A stretch of DNA of 64,000 nucleotides from Streptomyces sp. NBC_00286. GTDB lineage: Bacteria > Actinomycetota > Actinomycetes > Streptomycetales > Streptomycetaceae. Positions 42,348-51,530 of this stretch are shown in pieces. The DNA lies in NCBI RefSeq assembly GCF_036173125.1, contig NZ_CP108054.1, forward strand, positions 7,531,001 to 7,595,000, in the 5' to 3' direction. Positions within the stretch are counted from its first letter, which is position 1; every line of letters begins with the position of its first letter. Under the pieces are notes generated by a model, which was not told the origin of the DNA, did not search any database, and saw only the letters and a program-made list of their open reading frames with translations. Position numbers and translations under genes: made by a program.

Positions 42348-44102
42348 GTGCCTCAACTACGCCTCGCCCTGAACCAGATCGACTCGACCGTCGGCGATCT
42401 CGCCGGGAACGCCGAGTCGATCGTCCGCTGGACCCGGCACTCCGCCGAGCAGGGAGCGCATCTGGTGGCGTTCCCGGAGATGGTGCTGACCGGGTATCCC
42501 GTCGAGGACCTGGCCCTGCGGCCGTCCTTCGTCGAGGCCTCCCGCGCGGCCCTGCGGGACCTCGCCGCGCGCCTCGCCGACGAGGGCTTCGGCGGACTGC
42601 CGGTGATCGTCGGCTACCTCGACCGGTCCGAGGCCGCCCAGCCGAAGTTCGGCCAACCGGCCGGAGCGCCGCAGAACGCCGCCGCCGTGCTGCACGGCGG
42701 CGAGGTCGCGCTCACCTTCGCCAAGCACCACCTGCCGAACTACGGCGTCTTCGACGAGTTCCGCTACTTCGTACCCGGCGACACCCTTCCCGTCGTACGG
42801 GTCCACGGCATCGACGTCGCCCTCGCCATCTGCGAGGACCTCTGGCAGGACGGCGGGCGCGTACCGGCCACCCGCACCGCCGGGGCCGGGCTGCTGCTCT
42901 CCGTCAACGCCTCCCCGTACGAGCGCGACAAGGACGACACCCGTCTCGAGCTGGTGCGCAAGCGGGCGCAGGAGGCCGGCTGCACGACCGCGTATCTCGC
43001 CATGATGGGCGGGCAGGACGAGCTGGTCTTCGACGGCGACTCGATCGTGGTCGACCGGAACGGTGAAGTCGTCGCGCGGGCCCCGCAGTTCGCCGAGGGC
43101 TGCGTCGTACTCGACCTGGATCTGCCGGCCGCTGCCGCCGAGCCGCTGTCGGGCATCGTCGATGACGGGATGCGCATCGAGCACCTCGTCATCTCCCAGG
43201 ACCCGCTGCCCGCGTACGAGCCGGAGCTGGCCGGTGGCTACGCGGAGCGGCTGGACGACGACGAAGAGGTGTACTCGGCGCTGGTGGTGGGCCTTCGGGC
43301 GTACGTCGCGAAGAACGGTTTCCGTTCCGTGCTGATCGGGCTCTCCGGCGGCATCGACTCCGCGCTCGTGGCCGCGATCGCCTGCGACGCGCTCGGGCCG
43401 GAGAACGTGTACGGAGTCTCGATGCCGTCCAAGTACTCCTCGGACCACTCCAAGGGGGACGCGGCCGAGCTGGCGCGGCGGACCGGACTCAACTTCCGGA
43501 CCGTACCGATCGAGCCGATGTTCGACGCGTATATGGGGTCGCTGGGGCTCACGGGTCTCGCCGAGGAGAACCTCCAGTCGCGGCTGCGCGGCACGATGCT
43601 GATGGCGATCTCCAACCAGGAGGGGCACATCGTGCTGGCGCCGGGCAACAAGTCCGAACTGGCGGTGGGCTATTCGACGCTGTACGGAGACTCGGTGGGG
43701 GCGTACGGGCCGATCAAGGACGTCTACAAGTCATCGGTCTTCCGGCTGGCCGCGTGGCGCAACCGTGCGGCGGCCGAGCGGGGCCAGACCCCGCCGATCC
43801 CCGAGAACTCCCTCACCAAGCCGCCGAGCGCGGAGCTGCGCCCCGGCCAGGTCGACACGGACTCGCTTCCCGACTATCCGGTCCTGGACGCGATCCTGGA
43901 GCTCTACGTCGACCGAGACACGGGCGCCGACGCGATCGTCGCGGCCGGCTTCGACCGCGACCTGGTCGTGAAGACCCTGCGCATGGTCGACGCGGCCGAG
44001 TACAAGCGGCGCCAGTACCCGCCGGGCACGAAGATCTCAGCGAAGGGCTTCGGCAAGGATCGGCGCTTGCCGATAACGAACCGCTGGCGGGAGCAGGCGT
44101 AA
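42348..44102 (+). CDS. nadE: Glutamine-dependent NAD+ synthetase
   Basis: A 584-residue two-domain enzyme making NAD+ from deamido-NAD, ATP and glutamine. The N-terminal nitrilase-type glutaminase domain has Glu44 (FPEM), Lys in 'FAKHHLPNYGVF' and Cys in 'ICEDLW'. The C-terminal synthetase domain carries the P-loop SGGIDS near residue 333 and 'LAPGNKSELAVGYSTLYGD'. The start is GTG 42348: TACACT (42335-42340) lies 7 nt upstream, so the message is leaderless; the longer frame from 42297 has no support. The gene ends in a strong bidirectional terminator. Confidence 0.95.
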   Translation: MPQLRLALNQIDSTVGDLAGNAESIVRWTRHSAEQGAHLVAFPEMVLTGYPVEDLALRPSFVEASRAALRDLAARLADEGFGGLPVIVGYLDRSEAAQPKFGQPAGAPQNAAAVLHGGEVALTFAKHHLPNYGVFDEFRYFVPGDTLPVVRVHGIDVALAICEDLWQDGGRVPATRTAGAGLLLSVNASPYERDKDDTRLELVRKRAQEAGCTTAYLAMMGGQDELVFDGDSIVVDRNGEVVARAPQFAEGCVVLDLDLPAAAAEPLSGIVDDGMRIEHLVISQDPLPAYEPELAGGYAERLDDDEEVYSALVVGLRAYVAKNGFRSVLIGLSGGIDSALVAAIACDALGPENVYGVSMPSKYSSDHSKGDAAELARRTGLNFRTVPIEPMFDAYMGSLGLTGLAEENLQSRLRGTMLMAISNQEGHIVLAPGNKSELAVGYSTLYGDSVGAYGPIKDVYKSSVFRLAAWRNRAAAERGQTPPIPENSLTKPPSAELRPGQVDTDSLPDYPVLDAILELYVDRDTGADAIVAAGFDRDLVVKTLRMVDAAEYKRRQYPPGTKISAKGFGKDRRLPITNRWREQA

Positions 44103-44128
44103 GCGCTCCGCTGGAAGGGCGGCGGCAG

Positions 44129-44173
44129 GGGTGCTCTCGGAGATCCTTCAGAAGGATCTCCGAGAGCACCCCC
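44129..44173. terminator. 45-nt near-perfect inverted repeat between nadE and VOC gene
   Basis: Arms of 22 nt (44129-44150 and 44152-44173) are exact inverted copies: GGGGTGCTCTCGGAGATCCT... on one side and its complement on the other, with a one-base axis. It lies between convergent genes and should stop transcription in both directions. It also contains a GTGCTCTC half-site like the 19-bp arrays. Confidence 0.9.
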
Positions 44174-44191
44174 GCCCTACCCCGTACCTGC

Positions 44192-44641
44192 TCAGCTCTC
44201 CCGCTGCCGCCTCTGCTCGGCCAGCAGTTCGTGCAAGGGCTCCGTGGCCCGGCGGCGGTACTCCTGGATGGACCAGCCGTTGCCGTCCGGGTCCTTGAAG
44301 TGCATGAAGGTGGCTCCGTCCTCCGGGGTGTACTGCACCGGGTCGGAGACCTCCAGGCCGCGGTCGGTCAGTTCGGCGTGGGCCGCCTTGATGTCCGTGA
44401 CGCACAGCTGAAGGCCCTGGTACGAGCCGGGGGCCGGCGTCGGGCCGTCCATCGTCTCCCAGAGGGTGTCGCCGAGGGCGATCGAGCAGCCGGAGCCCGG
44501 AGGCGTCAGCTGGACGATGCGCATGCCGGGCATGACCTCCTGGTCGATGTCGACGTGGAAGCCCACCTTGTCCCGGTAGAAGTCGCGGGCCCGGTCGATG
44601 TCGCTCACGGGCAGCGGGATCACTTCGAGCGTGTACTCCAT
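44192..44641 (-). CDS. VOC superfamily (glyoxalase/bleomycin-resistance-like) protein
   Basis: A 149-residue protein with two beta-alpha-beta-beta-beta modules. 'LEVIPLPVSDIDRARDFYRDKVGFHVDID' opens module 1 and 'GLQLCVTDIKAAHAELTDRGLEV...FMHFKDPDGNGWSIQEY' is module 2, with the usual His and Glu metal-ligand positions in part replaced. Function could be a dioxygenase-, isomerase- or binding-type; it is not identifiable. The start at 44641 is chosen after GAGGACACC. It sits 34 bp downstream of a flavin-type oxidoreductase gene, probably one operon. Confidence 0.88.
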   Translation of the reverse strand: MEYTLEVIPLPVSDIDRARDFYRDKVGFHVDIDQEVMPGMRIVQLTPPGSGCSIALGDTLWETMDGPTPAPGSYQGLQLCVTDIKAAHAELTDRGLEVSDPVQYTPEDGATFMHFKDPDGNGWSIQEYRRRATEPLHELLAEQRRQRES

Positions 44642-44675
44642 CACTGGTGTCCTCCAGTTCGCCCCGACGAAAGAG

Positions 44676-45179
44676 TCACTCGAACCGCCAGCGGGTCTGA
44701 CTGAACGGCTCCCCCTTACCGAAGCCCAAAACGACCCGGGGCGCCACCGAAAAGACGACGGCGTGTCCGGCACCGTGGTGGAAATACCCCTCCCGTACCT
44801 CGAAGTGCCAGAAACTGCCGTACTTCTCCTCCCACGCGGCGGCCAGTTCCCGCAGCCGGCCGTCGTCGGTGACCCGGACCGCCTCGCCCTCCACCACCAG
44901 GTCGTAACCCTTGTTCCAGGTGTTGGTGCCGGTGGTCAGCACGACGTTCGCGTTCCGCTCCAGGTTCCGCGCCTTGCGCTCCTCCGGCCCGGTGCAGAAG
45001 TGCAGCGCGCCCTCGGACCACACCGCGGGCAGCGGTGTGACATGCGGCCGCCCGTCGGGCCGTACCGTCGAGATCCAGAACAGCTCGGCCGCTGCGAGCA
45101 TCGCCTCCGCCTCCGGCCAGGGGGGTGCGGTCGCGTCTTCGCTGCTGTAGCGGGCGTCGAGTTCGGCCAGTGGTTCCAT
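44676..45179 (-). CDS. Pyridoxamine 5'-phosphate oxidase family protein
   Basis: A 167-residue split-barrel flavin or F420-binding protein. 'LFWISTVRPDGRPHVTPLPAVW', 'LHFCTGPEERKARNLERNANVVLT' and 'EGEAVRVTDDGRLRELAAAWEEKYG' are typical of the PPOX-like family with cofactor held by the R.K.RNL segment. Whether it uses FMN, F420 or heme cannot be decided. It precedes the VOC gene. Confidence 0.88.
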   Translation of the reverse strand: MEPLAELDARYSSEDATAPPWPEAEAMLAAAELFWISTVRPDGRPHVTPLPAVWSEGALHFCTGPEERKARNLERNANVVLTTGTNTWNKGYDLVVEGEAVRVTDDGRLRELAAAWEEKYGSFWHFEVREGYFHHGAGHAVVFSVAPRVVLGFGKGEPFSQTRWRFE

Positions 45180-45354
45180 ACGACTTCTCCCTTTCTCTTC
45201 ATCCTCATCAGGGCAGACTTCTCCTCACCAGGGCAGACTCCGCCGCCCGACCGAACTCATCGCTCGCACCGCATGCACTCCCGTCCGGGCGCTTCCCGCA
45301 AGCACTCCGGTTAGGCTCATGGCCGTACGACCTTGATCCGAGGGGAGGCCGGGG

Positions 45355-48300
45355 ATGGCGACGCCGGGGCGCAGGAGCAGTACTTTCTCGCGGCTGCTGC
45401 GGCACGGTTTCACCGATCCGTCGGCTGCCGAGCGGTTGCTGGAGAGCGGTGAGCTGGCGCCGATACGGAACGACCCGGTGCTGCTCGACGCACTCGGGGA
45501 GACCGCCGATCCGGACCTGGCGCTGCTGGGACTCGTACGGCTCGTCGAGGCGCAGAAGGATCACGCGGGACAGCGCGAGCTGCTGGACACGCTGATCGCG
45601 TCGAAGCCGCTGCGCGACCGGCTGCTCGGAGTGCTCGGCGCCTCCGCCGCGCTCGGCGACCATCTCGCCCGGCACCCGCTCGACTGGCAGGCGCTCGTGA
45701 TGTACGAGCCGCAGGACCTGCACCCCGGGATCGCCGAGTTCGAGCGCGGCCTCGCCGAAGCCTCCGACCCGGTGTCCCTGCGCGTCGCCTACCGCCGCTG
45801 TCTGCTGTCCATCGCCGCCCGTGACGTGTGCGGAACGACCGACCTCGCCGAGACCGCCGCCGAACTCGCGGACCTCGCGACCGCCACCCTGCGCGCCGCG
45901 CTCGCCATCGCCCGGGCCGCCGCCCCCGAGGACGCCGCGATGTGCCGCCTCGCGGTCATCGCCATGGGCAAGTGCGGGGGACAGGAGCTGAACTACGTCT
46001 CCGACGTCGACGTCATCTTCGTCGCGGAGGCCGCGAACGGAGCCGACGAGGGCAAGGCCCTGCGCGCCGCGACCCGGCTCGCCTCCCATCTGATGCGGAT
46101 CTGCTCCGAGACCACCGTCGAGGGCTCCATCTGGCCCGTCGACGCCAACCTGCGGCCGGAGGGCCGCAACGGCCCACTGGTCCGCACGCTCTCCAGCCAC
46201 CTCGCCTACTACCAGCGCTGGGCCAAGACCTGGGAGTTCCAGGCCCTGCTCAAGGCCCGGCCGGTCGCCGGGGACATCGAACTCGGCGAGGAGTACGTCG
46301 CTACGCTCGCCCCCCTCGTCTGGCAGGCCGCCGAACGCGAGAACTTCGTCCCCGACGTCCAGAAGATGCGCCGCCGCGTCGTCGAGAACATCCCCGTCGC
46401 CGAGATCGAGCGCGAGCTGAAGCTCGGTCCCGGTGGACTCCGGGATGTCGAATTCGCCGTACAGCTCCTGCAGTTGGTGCACGGCCGGGCCGATACGACG
46501 CTACGGAGCCGGACCACGCTGGAAGCCCTGAAGGCGCTGGCCGCGGGCGGCTACGTGGGGCGCTCCGACGCCGTGCAGCTGGACGAGGCGTACAAGTTCC
46601 TGCGCCTGATGGAGCACCGCATCCAGCTCTACCGGCTGCGGCGTACGCATCTCGTGCCGGAGAACGACGACGATCTGCGCCGTATCGGCCGCTCGCTCGG
46701 CCTGCGCACCGACCCCGTCACCGAGCTGAACCGTCAGTGGCGGCGGCACACCTCCGTCGTACGACGCCTGCACGAGAAGCTCTTCTACCGGCCACTGCTC
46801 GACGCCGTGGCCCAACTCGCCCCCGGCGAGGCCCGGTTGAGCGCGGACGCGGCCCGCGAGCGGCTGGTCGCCCTCGGCTACGCGGACCCGGCTTCCGCGC
46901 TGCGCCACCTGGAGGCGCTGGCATCCGGGGTCAGCCGCAAGGCGGCGATCCAGCGGACGCTGCTGCCCGTGCTCCTCGGCTGGTTCGCGGACTCCGCCGA
47001 CCCCGACGCGGGACTGCTCAACTTCCGCAAGGTGTCCGACGCGCTCGGCAAGACCCCCTGGTACCTACGGCTGCTCCGCGACGAGGGCGCCGCCGCCGAG
47101 AACCTGGCCCGCGTCCTGTCCGCCGGGCGGCTCGCTCCCGACCTGCTGATGCGGGCCCCGGAGGCGGTGGCGCTGCTCGGCGACGGCAACGGCGACGGGG
47201 GCGGTCTCGGCCCCCGCGACCGCGCCCACCTGGAGCAGGAGATCCTCTCCGCCGTCGGGCGCGCCGACGGGGGAGAGGCCGCGGTCACCGCCGCGCGCGG
47301 GGTGCGTCGGCGCGAGCTGTTCCGTACGGCCGCCGCGGACATCGTCCGCTCGTACGGTACGGAGGAGTCGCCAGCCGACCAGGTAGACCAGGGCGCGCTC
47401 GTCGACATGGTCGGCGGCGCGGTGTCCGACCTGACGGCCGCCACGCTCGCCGGGACGCTGCGGGCTGTCGTACGGCAGGGCTGGGGGGACACGCTGCCGA
47501 CCCGCTTCGCGGTGATAGGGGTGGGCCGGTTCGGCGGGCACGAGCTGGGTTACGGCTCCGACGCGGACGTCCTGTTCGTACACGAACCGCGTGAGGGCGT
47601 GCCCGAGCAGGAGGCCTCGAAGGCCGCCCATGCCGTGGTCTCGGAGATGCGGCGGCTGCTGCAGATCCCGAGCTCCGATCCGCCGCTGATGATCGACGCC
47701 GATCTGCGGCCGGAGGGGAAGTCGGGGCCGCTGGTGCGGACGCTGAACTCGTACGAGGCGTACTACCGCCGGTGGTCCCTGGTCTGGGAATCCCAGGCCC
47801 TGCTACGGGCCGAACCCGTCGCCGGCGACGCGGACCTGGGCCGCCGCTTCATGGAACTCATCGACCCTCTCCGCTATCCCGCGGAAGGACTCGGCGACGA
47901 CGCCATACGCGAGATCCGCCGACTGAAGGCCCGGATGGAATCCGAGCGTCTGCCCCGGGCCGCCGACCCCACCCTCCACACCAAGCTGGGGCGCGGCGGC
48001 CTGTCCGACGTGGAGTGGACTGTGCAGCTTCTCCAGCTCCAGCACGCCTGGGCGGAGCCGGGCCTGCGCACGACCCGCACCCGGGAGGCCCTGGCCGCCG
48101 CGTGCGCGGCCGGGCTGATCTCCGCCGAGGACGCCTCGATACTGGATGAGGCGTGGGTGCTGGCTACGCGGGTGCGGAACGCGGTGATGCTGGTGCGGGG
48201 GCGGGCGGGCGACACGTTCCCGTCGGCGGGGCGTGAGCTGGCGGCCGTGGGCCGTTATCTGGGGTTCGGCCCTGGGCATGTGGGCGACATGCTGGACGCG

Positions 48301-48360
48301 TATCGGCGTACGACGCGGCGGGCGCGGGGCGTGGTGGAGGAGTTGTTCTACGGGGGGTAG
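45355..48360 (+). CDS. glnE: Bifunctional glutamine synthetase adenylyltransferase/deadenylase
   Basis: A 1001-residue enzyme that adds AMP to, and removes it from, GlnA to match nitrogen supply. It has two nucleotidyltransferase domains: 'GKCGGQELNYVSDVDVIFV' (N-terminal, about residue 205) and 'GRFGGHELGYGSDADVLFVHE' (C-terminal, about 725), each with the DxD metal motif (DVD and DAD). 'GGLRDVEFAVQLLQL' and 'GGLSDVEWTVQLLQL' mark the following regulatory helices. The ATG at 45355 follows GAGGGGAGG. It is near glnA2 but not in one operon with it. Confidence 0.96.
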   Translation: MATPGRRSSTFSRLLRHGFTDPSAAERLLESGELAPIRNDPVLLDALGETADPDLALLGLVRLVEAQKDHAGQRELLDTLIASKPLRDRLLGVLGASAALGDHLARHPLDWQALVMYEPQDLHPGIAEFERGLAEASDPVSLRVAYRRCLLSIAARDVCGTTDLAETAAELADLATATLRAALAIARAAAPEDAAMCRLAVIAMGKCGGQELNYVSDVDVIFVAEAANGADEGKALRAATRLASHLMRICSETTVEGSIWPVDANLRPEGRNGPLVRTLSSHLAYYQRWAKTWEFQALLKARPVAGDIELGEEYVATLAPLVWQAAERENFVPDVQKMRRRVVENIPVAEIERELKLGPGGLRDVEFAVQLLQLVHGRADTTLRSRTTLEALKALAAGGYVGRSDAVQLDEAYKFLRLMEHRIQLYRLRRTHLVPENDDDLRRIGRSLGLRTDPVTELNRQWRRHTSVVRRLHEKLFYRPLLDAVAQLAPGEARLSADAARERLVALGYADPASALRHLEALASGVSRKAAIQRTLLPVLLGWFADSADPDAGLLNFRKVSDALGKTPWYLRLLRDEGAAAENLARVLSAGRLAPDLLMRAPEAVALLGDGNGDGGGLGPRDRAHLEQEILSAVGRADGGEAAVTAARGVRRRELFRTAAADIVRSYGTEESPADQVDQGALVDMVGGAVSDLTAATLAGTLRAVVRQGWGDTLPTRFAVIGVGRFGGHELGYGSDADVLFVHEPREGVPEQEASKAAHAVVSEMRRLLQIPSSDPPLMIDADLRPEGKSGPLVRTLNSYEAYYRRWSLVWESQALLRAEPVAGDADLGRRFMELIDPLRYPAEGLGDDAIREIRRLKARMESERLPRAADPTLHTKLGRGGLSDVEWTVQLLQLQHAWAEPGLRTTRTREALAAACAAGLISAEDASILDEAWVLATRVRNAVMLVRGRAGDTFPSAGRELAAVGRYLGFGPGHVGDMLDAYRRTTRRARGVVEELFYGG

Positions 48361-48394
48361 GGCTGGCTCGGGGGTTGTTTCGCCCCAGCCGCCC

Positions 48395-49080
48395 TTACCC
48401 GTCCCATACCAAGGGGCTGCGCCCCTGGACCCCGCCGGGGCTGCGCCCCAGACCTGGCTCGGGGCTGCGCTCCTGGACCCCGCTGGGGCTGCGTCCCAGA
48501 CCTGGCTCGGGGCTGCGCTCCTGGACCCCGCCGGGCTGCGCCCCAGACCTGGCTCGGGGCTGCGCTCCTGGACCCCGCCGGGGCTGCGCCCCAGACCTGG
48601 CTCGGGGCTGCGCCCCTGGACCCCGCCGGGCTGCGCCCCAGACCCTGGCTCGGGGCTGCGCCCCTGGACCCCGCCGGGCTGCGCCCCAGACCCTGGCTCG
48701 GGGCTCCGCCCCTGGACCCCGCCGGGGATCCGCCCCCAGACCCCTCGGGGCTCCGCCCCGGACCCCGTTTCGGGGGCCAGCCCCCGAACCCCCGGTCCTC
48801 AAACGCCGGACGGGCTGATTTTTGCGCGCCATCACCGAAGGGCTGACTGCGGCCATCGCCCCACGGCTGATTTGGCGCGACCGAGCCTTCTCAGCGCAGG
48901 CCCGCACCAACCAGCCCGTCTGGGGGCACCTCTGGGGGCACCCCCAGCGGTAGCTGGGGGAGGTAGCTGGGGGAGTTTGAGGACGAGGCCGTTCAGGCCG
49001 ATGGGGTCCGGGGCGCAGCCCCTGGTGGGGTCTGGGGCGAACACCGGCGGGGTCCAGGGGCGGAGCCCCTTGGTATGGGA
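48395..49080. repeat. Large repeat family B array
   Basis: 48410-48790 contains about six near-identical 58-61 bp units (GGGGCTGCGC(C/T)CCTGGACCC + CGCCGGGGCTGCGCCCCAGA), then CCGGACGGGCTGA. The GGGGGCACCTCTGGGGGCAC block follows at 48918-48980, and a short inverted copy at 49010-49080. Open frames here are produced by the repeats; no gene is credible between glnE and the PAP2 gene. Confidence 0.88.
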
Positions 49081-49123
49081 CGGGTAGGGGCGGCGGGGGC
49101 GAAAACCCCCCGGCCCCGCCCCC

Positions 49124-50005
49124 TCACGCTCGGCTCGGCAAGAGCCGCCGCTCACGCCCTCCCACCGGCGTCGGAACCAGCCGCGGCAACCCGTACGGCA
49201 GTACCCCGTACCAGACCCACGCCACCCCGAACCCGAACCCCAGGCACAGCACACCCCCCACCGCGTCCAGCCAGAAGTGGTTGGCCGTGGCGACGATGAC
49301 CACCAGCGTGGCCGTGGGGTAGAGGAGACCGAGGACCCGGACCCAGGGGACGGACGCGAGGGCGAAGATCGTCAGGCCGGACCAGACGGACCAGCCGATG
49401 TGCATGGAGGGCATCGCGGCGAACTGGTTCGACATGTTCTTCAGGTCGCCGGATGCCATGGAGCCCCAGGTCTGGTGGACGACGACCGTGTCGATGAAGT
49501 CGCTGCCGTTCATCAGGCGCGGCGGCGCGAGCGGATACAGGTAGTAGCCGACGAGGGCGACACCGGTGGTCGCGAACAGCACCATGCGGGTCGCCGCGTA
49601 ACGGCCGGGATGGCTACGGAAAAGCCAGACCAGGACACCGAGCGTGACGATGAAGTGCAGTGTCGCGTAGTAGTAGTTCATGCCGACGATGAGCCAAGTC
49701 ACCGAATTCACGGCATGGTTGACGGTCTCCTCGACGGCGATCCCGAGGTGGTGCTCCACCTTCCAGATCCAGTCGGCGTTGCGCAGCGCCTCGGCCTTCT
49801 GCTCGGGAACGGCGTTGCGGATGAGCGAGTACGTCCAGTAACTCATCGCGATCAGCAGGATTTCGAACCAGAGGCGGGGACGGCGGGGCGCACGCAGCCG
49901 GCGCAGGAAGGCCTGGCCCGCGCGGCGGCGGCCGTCCACCTCGTCCGCGACGGGCGTCGGACCGGCCTGCCGGCCTTCCAGAGTCGTCACCGTCGTCTCG
50001 CCCAT
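49124..50005 (-). CDS. PAP2/Aur1-like membrane phosphatase or transferase
   Basis: A 293-residue polytopic protein with six helices. The PAP2 catalytic set is in C-terminal position: 'MPSMHIGWSVWSGL' (SxxH motif) and 'ATANHFWLDAVGG' (SxxxxxH-x3-D motif), both near the outer face. The sequence is closest to the actinobacterial inositol-phosphotransferase-like (AUR1) group. It could dephosphorylate or transfer lipid-linked phospho groups. The substrate is unknown. It is a single gene, convergent with glnE across the family B array. Confidence 0.9.
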   Translation of the reverse strand: MGETTVTTLEGRQAGPTPVADEVDGRRRAGQAFLRRLRAPRRPRLWFEILLIAMSYWTYSLIRNAVPEQKAEALRNADWIWKVEHHLGIAVEETVNHAVNSVTWLIVGMNYYYATLHFIVTLGVLVWLFRSHPGRYAATRMVLFATTGVALVGYYLYPLAPPRLMNGSDFIDTVVVHQTWGSMASGDLKNMSNQFAAMPSMHIGWSVWSGLTIFALASVPWVRVLGLLYPTATLVVIVATANHFWLDAVGGVLCLGFGFGVAWVWYGVLPYGLPRLVPTPVGGRERRLLPSRA

Positions 50006-50114
50006 GGGTGAAGAGTTTGCCAGAGAATCCGTCCCCCACCGATCATCCGTCGGTCGGGTCCTGGCCGCACGTTCTCCGCCTGAGGGACGTATGAAACGCG
50101 GCGTTTTCTACTGC

Positions 50115-51149
50115 CTAGGGACGATTTCGTTCCCCAGGGGACGAAGCGGTCGATCCCCGTACCACCAGCTCCGGCATGAACACGAACTCGCTGTGGGGAG
50201 CCGGTGTTCCGCCGATCTCCTCCAGCAACGTCCGTACGGCGGCCTGGCCCATGGCCGGGACCGGCTTACGGATGGTGGTGAGCGGCGGGTCGGTGAAGGC
50301 GATGAGCGGGGAGTCGTCGAAGCCGACGACCGAGACGTCCCGCGGAACCTCCAGGCCGCGCTGCCGCGCCGCACGGATCGCACCGAGCGCCATCATGTCG
50401 CTGGCGCAGACGACGGCCGTGCACCCGCGGTCGATGAGCGCGGTGGCGGCGGCCTGGCCGCCCTCCAGGGTGTAGAGGGAGTGCTGTACGAGGCGCTTCT
50501 CGACGTCGTCCGTAGTCAGGCCCAGCAGGTCCTGCATCGTCCGCACGAAGCCCTCGATCTTCCGCTGTACGGGCACGAACCGCTTCGGGCCCAGGGCGAG
50601 CCCGATGTTCGTATGACCGAGGGAGACGAGGTGGGTGACGGCGAGGGCCATCGCCGCGCGGTCGTCCGGCGAGATGAACGGGGCCTGGACCTTCGGCGAG
50701 AAGCCGTCGACGAGGACGTACGGGACGCCCTGGCCGCGCAGCCGCTCGTAGCGCTGCATGTCCGCGGAGGTGTCGGCGTGCAGGCCCGAGACGAAGATGA
50801 TGCCGGCGACACCACGGTCGACGAGCATCTCCGTCAGCTCGTCCTCGGTGGAGCCGCCCGGAGTCTGGGTCGCGAGGACGGGGGTGTAGCCCTGCCGGGT
50901 CAGGGCCTGGCCGATGACCTGGGCAAGCGCCGGGAATATCGGGTTCTCCAGCTCCGGCGTGATCAGGCCGACCAGGCCTTCGCTGCGCTGCCGCAGGCGT
51001 ACGGGGCGTTCGTAGCCGAGGACGTCCAGTGCGGCCAGTACGGACTGGCGGGTGGTGGCGGCGACGCCCGGCTTCCCGTTCAGGACGCGGCTGACGGTCG
51101 CTTCGCTCACCCCCGCCTGGGCTGCGATGTCGGCAAGCCGTGTGGTCAC
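50115..51149 (-). CDS. malR: LacI-family maltose operon repressor
   Basis: A 344-residue repressor. The N-terminal LacI helix-turn-helix 'TRLADIAAQAGVSEATVSRVLNGKPGVA' is followed by the hinge helix and the periplasmic-binding-protein-like core ('GLVGLITPELENPIFPALAQ', 'VVGFDDSPLIAFTDPPLTTIRKP'). The start is GTG 51149, giving the conserved length of Streptomyces MalR; a longer frame to 51380 would overlap the operator region. It is divergent from malEFG. Repression should be lifted by maltose or maltodextrins, as established for this family. Confidence 0.95.
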   Translation of the reverse strand: MTTRLADIAAQAGVSEATVSRVLNGKPGVAATTRQSVLAALDVLGYERPVRLRQRSEGLVGLITPELENPIFPALAQVIGQALTRQGYTPVLATQTPGGSTEDELTEMLVDRGVAGIIFVSGLHADTSADMQRYERLRGQGVPYVLVDGFSPKVQAPFISPDDRAAMALAVTHLVSLGHTNIGLALGPKRFVPVQRKIEGFVRTMQDLLGLTTDDVEKRLVQHSLYTLEGGQAAATALIDRGCTAVVCASDMMALGAIRAARQRGLEVPRDVSVVGFDDSPLIAFTDPPLTTIRKPVPAMGQAAVRTLLEEIGGTPAPHSEFVFMPELVVRGSTASSPGERNRP

Positions 51150-51272
51150 AGGGCTGGACTGTACCGGCCGGTGATCGCCTTGCACACCGGTTCGGCGTGG
51201 TGGGCGACCTGGTGACCGGCCCGGTCCGGGCTGCTGGGTCATCGCGCTCCCTGGTGAGAGTGACGGCAAGGG

Positions 51273-51413
51273 CTTGCAGAGTCTTGCATAGGCGGTACTG
51301 GCTGGCCTACGTCCGTAAACAAGCGTCTCACGACGGCCGCTCCAGGGTCGCGCCCGGATAACTTCGTAGATCACTTGCACTTTTTTGCTGCAAGCTCTTT
51401 CGCAACGCTTGCA
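51273..51413. promoter_or_regulatory. Five CTTGCA sites between malR and malE (MalR operators)
   Basis: CTTGCA occurs at 51273-51278, 51283-51288, 51374-51379 and 51408-51413, and inverted (TGCAAG) at 51389-51394. MalR of Streptomyces is known to bind CTTGCAG-like repeats here. The 380-bp gap otherwise holds no gene; a TACGTT box near 51421 is a possible -10 of malE. Confidence 0.82.
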
Positions 51414-51530
51414 GCGCTGTTACGTTCAGCGTCGCCCGGCGGCGGCAGCGACGCGGTCCGCGAGTCGGCGGCGAGCGGCGGACGGGGCCGCTCTCAACAC
51501 CACACGGGCTTTCACCCTCAAGGAGAACTC

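Noticed and set aside
48233..49087. 284-codon frame after glnE
   Set aside because: It consists of the end of glnE in another frame plus repeated GPRRGCAPD-like units from the family B array.
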